Source: Symsagittifera roscoffensis
Taxonomy: Eukaryota; Xenacoelomorpha; Acoela; Convolutidae
Direction of reading: 5' to 3'
Assembly: GCF_963678635.1 (NCBI RefSeq)
Contig: NC_087067.1
Coordinates: 20,766,596 to 20,830,595 of the forward strand
DNA: 64,000 nt
Shown here: piece after piece, positions 1-10,500 of the stretch
Numbering within the stretch: position 1 is the first letter of the stretch
Layout: every line of letters starts with the position of its first letter
Made by a program: the position numbers and the translations under genes
The notes under the pieces: generated by a model
Database searches by the model: none
Told to the model about the DNA's origin: nothing
The model's input: only the letters and a program-made list of their open reading frames with translations

Positions 1-1074
1 CTTCCTGATATCTACCACGCGAGACTTCTTGAAGACTCCTCCAGGCGCAGAGCACGCTATCGTGCGGGTTGCCCGCTCGGAGCCATCTGATGAAGGATCA
101 CGACGCTGGGAAGGAACGATCCTAGCCAGCGTCCGTTCAGTGCCTCTGTTGATCTCATCCATCGCGGCTCTGGCCACTTGGTTAAATGATTCCTGAAATT
201 GAGGAGCTAGATAGGTGTCAGAAGGGTCTGGTATCGTAAACCTCTGACTCGAGGCAGACGGTCGTGTCTGCTGAGGAGCCTCGTGCCCCTTTGATGCACG
301 CGAATCCAGAACCTCTGGTCCTCTCGATGCGCACAACTCCTGCGCGGTTGTCCTGGGGCGTGTGTCGCTAGATCCCTCCGAGGACCTCATGCTCGCCAGG
401 ATTTCCGGTGACGCTTGGCTCACCTTCGCCATATACAGCTCCTTCAGGTGCTTTAACTCATCCTCCTTGTAGGCCACCTGCAGATCTTCGAATTTCTTTT
501 TCCATTCATCTCTCTCCCGAGCTATGGTCCTGTACTCCTGAAGTTTGGCACACAGCTCACTCTGGTCCCTCTCCTTCTTCTCCAGTGTTTCAATCGTTTC
601 CGACGTCTGGATCTCTATCTCGCTCACTCTCACTTTCTTCAGGGGAGGAGCAGCTGTTGGAGAGTCGACCGAGTGTGACGGGCCTGGCCCATCACGCTGT
701 CTCTTCGCTCCGATTAATGGCTGCGCAGGTTGGACAGGTAAGGGCATCTCACCTAGCCGGTGGTCCCTTTGCTCACCTAGTCCCGGCTCACGAGCCAAGT
801 CGTGGCCAGACATTTCTCCGCGCCTCCATCTCATCAATCGGTTTCGGCCTCTCTCGGCGGTCCCGGACTCACCGAAGGCCAACATCAACACTACTTCCGT
901 AGGGCGATTCCCTCGACCCTCTCTTCCCAGTGCATTGAGGAGTGCGACCACAAACATCGCCAACCCCGGGTCTTCTCGTGTAAAGTCACAATCGATCAGC
1001 CGCTGATAAATCTCGTCTAGAGTCGCTCCTAGACTCGCTGAGAGGAATTCCATGAGTTCGTTAGTATCTCCCAT
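1..1074 (-). CDS. Accessory ORF 1 of element A, coiled-coil protein, runs off the window edge
   Basis: An open frame of 358 codons starts at ATG 1074-1072 and reaches base 1. Its last visible residues (SRVVDIRK) match the extreme C-terminus of the homologous ORF in element B (SRVVDVQKK), so almost the whole protein is present. The N-terminal 120 residues form a conserved domain shared with B, including RPTEVVLM, LMRWRRGEMSG and GEMPLP. A charged stretch rich in E, K and R follows (roughly residues 150-230), which should form a coiled coil, then a low-complexity S/T/P-rich region and a basic tail. I recognise no enzyme motif. It lies 456 nt downstream of the gag-pol stop in the same orientation. 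Its role is unknown; a structural or nucleic-acid-binding job is only a guess from the coiled coil and basic tail. Confidence 0.75.
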   Translation of the reverse strand, partial: MGDTNELMEFLSASLGATLDEIYQRLIDCDFTREDPGLAMFVVALLNALGREGRGNRPTEVVLMLAFGESGTAERGRNRLMRWRRGEMSGHDLAREPGLGEQRDHRLGEMPLPVQPAQPLIGAKRQRDGPGPSHSVDSPTAAPPLKKVRVSEIEIQTSETIETLEKKERDQSELCAKLQEYRTIARERDEWKKKFEDLQVAYKEDELKHLKELYMAKVSQASPEILASMRSSEGSSDTRPRTTAQELCASRGPEVLDSRASKGHEAPQQTRPSASSQRFTIPDPSDTYLAPQFQESFNQVARAAMDEINRGTERTLARIVPSQRRDPSSDGSERATRTIACSAPGGVFKKSRVVDIRK

Positions 1075-1529
1075 TTCTTTTCGTGTTGATTCTTCGTGTA
1101 ATCTCTTCGTGTAATCTCTTCTGATTCAATGTCAGTAAACAATTTCCGATCAATCAAGATCTAAAAGACAGGTCGCGACTTAGAATCATCATTTTAAGAT
1201 GCAACATCAATCAATTCTCTAAAACTCTCCATTGAAATTCTCTTTTTCAATTCTGATTTAAAATTTTAGCACCAAGGTGGATCGTCCACCTTTACTTTCG
1301 TCAGAGTAGCATGAATGTACGCTGTCACCTTGATGACCTGGGGTGCCCCCAGGTCTTTTATGACACTAACATAAAACATAACATCACAATAACATAACAT
1401 AAACATCACATAAACATCACATAAAAACCTAATCCCTAATACTGTACCTAAGACCTAACCTAATCTAAAACTTGACTCTAATTCTTATCGAGCAACTTAA
1501 TAAAAACCACTTATCGCCGAGCGCAATTC
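1075..1529 (-). other. Spacer between gag-pol and ORF 1 of element A, with two perfect hairpins
   Basis: No coding signal is seen. It holds two perfect inverted repeats: AAGGTGGA/TCCACCTT around a 3-nt loop (1274-1292) and GACCTGGGG/CCCCAGGTC around a 3-nt loop (1335-1355). Next to gag-pol lies a simple AT-rich run built on ATAACAT/ATCACAT (about 1370-1430). The matching spacer in element B (24134-24480) has a similar ATAACAT/ATCACAC run and one hairpin of different sequence, so the layout is shared although the bases differ. Such hairpins could act in expression of the downstream ORFs, but this is inference. Confidence 0.6.
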
Positions 1530-4500
1530 TTAGCATATGCTCAGATAGTATTTTTTATGTAAGTGAACCTCTATGTCAGTCTCTGAAAATATCACATGCA
1601 CAAGAGCATACAACTCTCTCGGATGTAGCTTTCCCCTATTGGGATCATAAACTGGCAACGAGAGAGAGGTCACACCTCTCTCAACCAGGAAATCCCTAAG
1701 TCGAGTCAAGGCCAATACCAAGCTCTCCGGATTCACGTGTTGCCTATCAGTAGCTTTCGTAACCAAAAAACACAAATATTTCCCTGGTATCTGTGATGCA
1801 ACAGGGGGCAACGCTATCATTCCTCCTACACCCGGCCTCTGTTTCCACAAAAACTCGATATTCTTGTACTCTCTTTTAAAGTCGGCCGCTAGTGCTGTTT
1901 TGAAGCTTACGTCCGCAGTTATCGCTATGGCGCACGTGCGTTCCGTGAGTATGAAATCGCTGTCCGTTATAACGATATTGTTCGAATAGTGGTTCGGGAG
2001 ATCAAAATACGATTCAAAGATTCGTCCAAAAGGTGGTTTCTTAGCATTCTCGCCCTCTGTCTCTAGTTCTCCGGTTTCCCTTGCCGATTTCAATTTTTTT
2101 ATTATGAGATTTTCGGTGTGGGTGAGTCCTACCCCCACTCCCCGGACAAAAATATCCATCGACGTCCCCGTCGATCGCCCAAAGTCTAGGAGACCGAGGT
2201 TGGATTGTGGAACACGTAGAGGACCATCTGGGGCGACCCAGTTGGACTCGGTATTGTCATGACTGATGTATTTGACGCTGTCTCTGTCGACGTCCTGAAT
2301 CGTCAGGATCGTCTCTTTTGGATCTGTCGGCAGATCGTGGAGCCATTCGAGCACGCGCAAGTTTGTTAGTTCTTGCTCATGTGTCTGTTCCGCTTCTGGT
2401 TCGAACTCCACTTCCGGTTCTGATCGATCGTCGATCCAATCTTGATCCATATCGTTCACAAGGTCGATTTCTTCTAGCATCGCTACTTCGTCCAGCCCCA
2501 CCAGCGAGTCTATGACATCACCCACTACTATCCGGTCTACAACGAAGTCCTCGCCATACGGATTGTATTTCTTCTGGTTTTTTCCCCTCTTACTTTGGCG
2601 TGTCTCCATAGTGAGCGGAAAGTCAGGCTGTATTCCTTTGTCAATTTCGGTTTGTTCCGGGCAATCCCAGTCTTCTTCGGCATAGGGTAGAGTTTCATCG
2701 TCCACCTCTACTCGCTCAGTCAACTCGAGATCCAGTGGTAGATCACAATTGTCCACCATCTCATTGCCGTCGTTCTTGTCGCGAGTACCCCTTTCATTCA
2801 CTTCACAAGCAGGATCCACTATTAAATAGTCTCCCTCTTGCATGTCCGCTGGGATGCACCAATCCTCGGACGAGGCGTTGTGTGGTTTGATATTCTCGTA
2901 ATGAGCCGCTCTTCCGGTGCTCAGCCGATAAAAACGACCTCCTTGATGCACCTCTGTTATTTGAAATGGACCACGCCATTTCTTTAATAGTTTCTTGGTT
3001 CCTTTTGGTGGAACCACTTCCTGGAACACCCAGACATAATCGCCAACTGAGTAGGCTTTTGCATCGGCTGTTCTTTTATCAAACCTCCTTTTTTGTCTAA
3101 TTTGCGCCTGTTGCGTATTCCTCCTGCATAAGTCATTGAGGTCCTGTTGTCTTCTAATAACGTCCCGCACGTACGTTTGCGGTGCTGTCCTCTTCCCTTC
3201 ATATTCAGGGTAGAAGAACGTTAACGGGAGTGCTTTTTCATGACCCGTGAGCATCATATGCGGACTTATTCCCGTGGTGGAATGCTCCGTGCTGTTGTAA
3301 GCACCCATCACTTGCGGTAAGTGCTTGTCCCAGTCATCCATGTAGCGTGAGCAGTAGACTCTCAACATGGATACCAGTGTGCGATTCTGCCTCTCGACTA
3401 GGCCATTCGTTTGCGGGTGATAAGTGGTCGAGTGGGCCTGCGCTACCTGCGACCTTTTCATTAACTCTTTCGTGAGATCACCTACGAATGCTTTGCCATT
3501 GTCAGATTGGAACGTGATGGGGCAGCCATGCCTTGCTATCCACACGTTTATCAAATGATCGCACGTTTCTTCTGCCGATGCTGTCATGCAGGGTGCCGCC
3601 TCCGCATACTTCGTAAAATGGTCGATCATTACCAGCACCTGATTATAGCCCGTTGCTGTCATGCAGATTTTCTGGTGATCAATTTGAACCACTTCGTTGA
3701 AACCTGACGATTCTATTGACTGTAGGGGGAACCTTAGTTTCCTGGGATCCTTTGCCTGTTGACAAGACAGGCATGCGGCTATCCATTTCTCACAAGCCTT
3801 CTTCAACCCCGGCCATTCGAATCGTTTTTGTATCCTGTTATACACTTTGTCCACGCCTTGATGTCCCATCTGATCATGTGAGCGAAAGAGCAACTCAGTC
3901 TGGTACAACTGTGGTAACACTATTGAGTTGTATTTATAAAGGACCTTGTCCTCCTCCTTGCGCTTACAGGCTACGATTCCGTCCTTATTCAGGTACAACA
4001 AGTCTTTTCTCTTCAGGTAAAACTGCTTCAGGATTTTGTAGCTGTCTTCCTCCAAGTCTCCCTTGTCAGGTTGCCCATTCTCGATCCATCTTTTCAGACT
4101 GCTCGTCATTCTATCATTTCGTTGAGCCCTCAGGAGATCCGACAGCCTGTACCTGGCTTTCAAATACGTCTTCACCACGTTCATTTGCCCACTCATTATC
4201 TCCGGAGCATGAGCATCGTCCATCAACTTGACACACCATATCTTTTTCAAAGGCGTCGCTTCTTGGACAGATGGTTCCAGATTGGTACGGACGACCGTAC
4301 CATGTGGCAGCAATCTGGTTGGGCGTTTTGAAACTGCTATCAGTTCGAGCTCGTCTGCGGCATTGTCTACCACAGTGCCCTCTTCATCTGAGGTGTATCT
4401 GTCCCTGTCTGGATCCTGATGTATTTCCCGGTCCAGCCCACGCTGCTTCCAGTCTACCAATAAGGAGTGGATCGCAATCTCTGACATGTCGGAATTGGAA

Positions 4501-7500
4501 GTTGTTTCAGACGTGTTGTCCCCGGACTGGGGTCCCGACTCAACACTTGAGTCGACCGATTCTCCAACATCATATTCCAAGTTGTTTGAGATGTTTCTCG
4601 ACTCCCCGGACAAAACTCTGTCCATCGGTCGCCTTGAACCCGACTCCCCGGACAAAATTCTGTCCCTAGGTAGTCTAGTCAACCTCTCCCCGGACAAGTT
4701 GTCCTGCACGGGCTCAAAGGCGTTTGACTTCTCAGACAAGTCGTCCTTGACTGGATCGAAGGTGTCAGACTCCCCGGACATTGTCTCGTCCAGGGACGAA
4801 CAATCTGAGCTTGGCTCGTATTCCTCTTTTGCATCCGTGAAGTGCACTCTCCTCGTGAAGCTAGATTTCGACTTGATCCTGACTTCCTCAGTAGCTTGGT
4901 TTTGATTCGATGTTCCATATTCAGTGAACGAAGTTCTCAACAATACTTCTTTCGGCATCGAGGTCACCAGCTGATTGACGATCGACCTGCAATCCCGTTC
5001 AACGCCTCGGCTGCGAATGGACACTGGCCTCTTCTCTGTTCTCTCGGTGACAGTCAACCTCTGCATGGTTTCCTTCCATTCATGATCATGCCTATCCACT
5101 TCCCTATCCAACAAGTCACGGAGTTTTCCCATGACGTCCGGCGCCACGTTCACCGTCTTATTCAATAAAGCGATGCTGTTTATACCCAGCCTGGTCAGTT
5201 CTTGCTGTACCAAGTTGGATCGGACTAGCAGATCCAACGGAACGGGTTCGCCTCTGGCTAAAAGCTTTATCTCCGCAGCCGTCTCCACTGGAAGGTCAGG
5301 GTGTCCAGGTATAGGATGTCCTGATTTGTCTAACCACCTAGTAAGTGGCAGCTCATCATAGGTTTCTTTGTCCAGAAAGGAAAACCCGTCTTTGATCTCT
5401 GATTGGCTAGCTTGCTTCTCTTCGAGGCGCTCATAAAATTCTGTCTTTTTGCTGAGGCTATCTGCGTTCTGGTGCTTGTCACGGGTACGGTGCTCTATGA
5501 TCATGTGGTATCCATCCAAGCGCACGATCCAACGACCAATGTAGCTCTGGTCCATCGAATAGGTTTTCAGCCAGGCAAGGGCACGATTGTCCACACGCAA
5601 CTTGAAGGGAGCACTCCCCAAGTAGGCCCTGTACTTTTCCACAAACGTGATCACAGCAAACATCTCCGCTTTTGGTGCGCCGTACTTCATCTCAGTGTCA
5701 CTCAGGACTTTACTTCCATAAGCTATCGGACGAAGAACCGTTCTCCCGTTCCACTCCTGCTCTTGGTGAAGTATGCCTGATATCGCAACCACTGACGCAT
5801 CCGTGTCCAGCACGAACATCCCCTTCTCCGTTGGCATGCCGAGGACCGGTGCCTCGCAAAGTTCGCGCTTGATGTTTTCAAATGAGACTTGTGCCTCATC
5901 AGTCCAGGTGAACTTTTTGCCCTTATTTCTCATCAACTTCTGCATGGGGTATATTTTGTCAGCATACCCCTTGATGAACTCGCGATAATAATTGGCGAAT
6001 CCCAGAAAACTCATCAACTGTGTATCTGTTTTAGGTGCCTTCCAGGTCAGCACCGCTTCAACCGCTTCGGGGTCTGGTCTCACTCCATGTTTGTCAACCA
6101 GGCGGCCCAGATACTTTATGGAATCCTTGAGGATTTCGCACTTAGAGGGTTTGCATTTCAGACCCGCCTGCTTCATGCAAGAAAACACCTCTTCCAACCT
6201 CTCGATGTGGTCTTCCAAGGTTGGTGTCGCGATCACTACATCATCGACATAACACATGATGAGATTCCCATACTTTTTAGTAACGCTCGTGAGTGCCTGA
6301 GCCATCAGTCGCTGGAATGTGGCTGTCGCGTTGCACAATCCGAATGGCATCCTCTTCCACTGGAACAGTCCCAGCTCACAAGCGAAGCCTGTTTTCTCTC
6401 GATCTTGCTTTCTGAGCGGCACTTGCCAGAATGCTGAGCCCAAGTCCAACGTCGTGAAGAACTTGGCGTCTCCCAGCTTGGATAGGCTCTCATCGATGCG
6501 GGGAATCGGATATGCGTCCTTTATAGTCACTGCGTTCAGATAACGGAAATCGCAACAAAATCTGAGTTGTCCCCCTTTCTTTTTTGCCATGACCACGCCA
6601 CAAGCCCATGGGGACTTCGACGGCTCGATCATGTCGTACTCCATTAACATCTCGATTTCCTTCCTACACGCTTCTGACTTGTTTGGGGTCATTCTTCTCG
6701 CCCCTTCCCTATGAGGTACCGAGCCCTCTTCTATCTCAATCTCATGCTCTACAAAATTGCAACAACCTATGTCGGCCTTATGTTTCGAAAAAACGTCTGC
6801 GTTCCGATTTAGCACCGCCCTGAGCGAATCTAGTTCCTTGTCGGATATTTTACCCTTCAGATGCTCTATCTCAGGTAGGACAGGCCTATTCTCTGCTAAC
6901 TCTGCTTCCGTCGGTCTCTCAGGAAAGTTGGAACAACTAGACAGCCCATCATCTGTTTCCGACTTCATTGAAAACAATTTCCTAGAAGATTTCAATTCAA
7001 TTACTCTTTTCATTATACATTCTTGGTTCGCATGTAATGGACATTTAGTTACGTCAAACTTCTTCAAGTTTTCCACACTCAGAAAGTCTGTGTTCAGAGG
7101 CAAAGCGTAGCCAAGTTTCTTTCCCCTCTGTATTGTCACTGTTGTTGCTTCTGTGTTCAATAACACACTCACACACAGTCCGCTCTGAGTGAGTGAGAAG
7201 CTTCTTCCTAAAATAGCCGAGCTTTTACTGTTTGGATTTGGTACCAGACACACCTGTCTGTCATTGCTGAGTTCATTCAAGTTCCTCATCCTAAACGTCG
7301 CTACTACGGCTTGGTTCGGTTTTAATCTAACTTTTCGATCCAGAAAAATCGGCACCTTGGCCTGATTAATTAATATCTTATTAAGGGGTCTTTTCTCATA
7401 CTTTCTTTCAGGATCCTTGATCCTAATCAATCCGTCATTGAGATCAATCGTGACGTCAAAGTTGCGAACGAAATCCCTCCCTAGGATGAACTGGTCGGAG

Positions 7501-10500
7501 TCGTCCAAATTCTCTACTACTAGGAAGCTCATCCAAAGATGTCTCCCTCCGAGCTGCAGTGAGATGATCGGGGTTCGCCCGGTGACATAGATCGCTCCCT
7601 GATTGGCAGCTGCCAACCTGATGTTTGTCGGTATGAGATCCGACCTCTCAAAACCCATGTCGGTCCAAGTTTTGACTGGCATGACACTGACTACTGCTCC
7701 CGTGTCTAGCAGTCCCTTTACTGAAAGCTGTCTGCCTTGCACGTCCAGAACGTGTGCGGCCAGATCTGCCTCGCAACCAATATGCACAGCATCTTGCTCG
7801 AGCATCGCGTTGTGTCCGATTCGTCTGACCTTCAGCTCCTCTTGACCAATGTATATCCGGCCAACCTGATCGTTCGCATCAGTTATGTGAGCTTTCGTGT
7901 AGATATTGATGCCATCCACATTCATCAGAATCGGGTAAGGGCCATGGACATCGATATAATGTCCGTCCACTTTCATCAGCCTCGGACCTCCCGTTGTGAG
8001 CAGCGCTCGCACTGCCCTGGAGTCTAGTTTGGGATCCTTCTGTTTCAGATAGTCTGCATAGATGTCCAGGTGGACTAGTGTAATTTCGGATGGCTCGCTC
8101 AGGTTCTTGACCACCTGGTGCCCTGCGACTGAGATGATAGACATTATTTTGGTCCCTGCCTTCGTCATGCCGAAAGTCTTGCCAGATATAACGTTCAGTT
8201 TTAGTCCCTGTTTCTTGGGCTCTTTTTCGTCTTCTGCTCTTGTCGTCTTACTCAGGACATTAAGACTTTCCCGAAGATCTGTGCTCTCCAGCTCTGACCT
8301 TACCCATTGCTCCACTTCTTTCGTGGCTAGGTCTTGTTTGACATTCTGCAGAGCTGTCCTGGCCGCCAAGCCGTAATCCACCTTGAGTGGGCTAGACGAC
8401 TCTGTTTCGAGGTTCGAGGCTACCCCCTCGTCAGGCCATGTCTTAACCTTTTTAGTCGTGAAAGTGCTCGGTGTCGTCTCCTTTCTCCGAGATTCAGCCT
8501 CGTTCATCAGACGTGCTCGACTGGCCTTGACACCCGAAAGCGCCTCTTCATGGCGGGGATGTTTCACGTCCGCTACTGCGTCCCAAAATTGAGTACAATC
8601 CGACTTGAAGTGTCCCTCCAAATTACAGAAGAAGCACCTCGGACCATATTTCATGATGAGCCCTCTCACATACTCTTCATGATCCTCGTCGGTCGCGTCA
8701 GCGTCCTCGAGAAAGTAGCCTATGGCCTTCATGTTCTGTTTGTATGCAGAACACGCAGAAACGTGATGGTCCATCGAACCACAATTCGCACACGACCTCC
8801 TCTTGTCCATGTCATCGCGAGGTTTGTACCAACTGGAATTCGCACCAGTGTTTGTCCCGCTATAGTTGCCATAATTGCTGTAACGGTTTTGCGCCCTCGG
8901 TTTTATCAGTAAATACTCGCGTGACTTCATACGCAAGTCATCGGGCGTGGGTACCTGGTCCAGCGACAGGGTGAAATGAGTGGCCAACATCGTCTTCAAC
9001 TCCTCACTCCTTACACCATCCATGAACTTCGAAGCGATCGCCAAGTTTCGTTCGGATATTCTCTCATCCGGGTTGCTCCTCCTCCTGAGCAATTCAAGGT
9101 CGTCCAAGAATTTATCTATTGATTCTTCATCTCTCTGACGCCTCTTCTCGAACTTCACCATGGCCTGGTGCCCTTGTACTCCAGAGCCGAAACGATTCAG
9201 CAGGATGTCGAATATCTTGCGAGCGCTATCCCTCTCATTGACTCTTTTCGCCATTACACAATTTAGTGCAGTACCCTCCAAGTTGCTCGTCAGCGCGCTG
9301 CACTCTTGTTTCTTGGAGAGATTCTCTTCCTCAAAGTGTAACTTCATCACCTCTATCCAAGTATCAATGCAGCCGTCTGACTCGTCTTTATATGACTTCG
9401 GCTTTTTCAGTGTTCTTCTTGACCTCTCTCCTCTCTCGGTTGACTTCGAGAGCTTGGTGATGAATGTTTCAAGAGATCTGTTCAGAGGCTCAAACATCGA
9501 GGCATACATCGTTGTGTCTTGTGAGACTGTAGTCAGATCTGGTACTGAACTGACTTGTGGCACGGTTGGCAATCTTGTCTCCGGGGTGGCATCTGCCTCC
9601 GGTGGGACTGGATTTGTCCAGCCAGGCCTCTGCGGGGCTGCCCTTGGCCGCTCCTTGTTTCTATGTTCGTAGTTCGTTCTCGAGCCTTGCTGGGCTCTGG
9701 CACTGTTGCCCGTACCATCTCCAACATTCGCATGGCGTGAGCGCTCCCTTAAGTTGGAATGCTCCTGCCAATTATTCCCATTCAGGATCGCGTCAAGCTT
9801 CCGCATCATTAAGTCAGATTTGGCGTCCAACCTCCTTTCCAGGCCAGTCATCGTTTGGGCGTAGGTATTATCATGATCATTCAACAATCGCTCGATCTCT
9901 CTTGTCATCCTAGCCTCTCTTTCCTCTGACTCTTTGTTTGCCTGAGCCAGGCTCTCGGCCAGGCATTGATCGGTGTCACGAATCAATTGAGCCTGATCAA
10001 ACCTCGCTTGCGACTTCACGTGCGTTAGCTCATCTTTCAAATTCTCTCGACCATGGTGAGCTCTCTCGTCAACTTGATCTATCCGCTTAGTCATGTCTCG
10101 CCTCAATTCATCCAGGCCATTCATCACACCAGCGAACATATCACTTATGTCACCAGCTGCCCCCAGTGGCGGGGTTAGCCCCAGAGAAGACGAGGTCAAC
10201 TGTGGCTGTAGCCTAGTACTTGATGACGCACCGCCCTTTTGCTTGTGCATTGACGTCATCAGTCTGTCAAACGTTGATGATGCTCCCATCGTTATCCCAT
10301 CTGACATAGGCCTGGTCGGCGAGGCAGAAGATGCCTCCCTGCTCATGTCGTTCCTTGGGCACGGTGTGAAGTTCACATCCGGATGGGTTATCTCCGGGTA
10401 GTCATCCCTGGAAGTCAAACCTACAGTTGGTAGTGACGCCATGCGTTCGTCGTACAAGGACTTCCAACTCTTCTTGGCCTTCGAGAACGTCTGCTCTTCA

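Noticed and set aside
408-1020. Plus-strand frames of 72 to 164 codons
   Set aside because: They lie opposite accessory ORF 1, which has a homologue in element B; the plus-strand products look like nothing known.
3507-9913. Many plus-strand frames of 60 to 192 codons
   Set aside because: All are antisense to the well-supported gag-pol frame.
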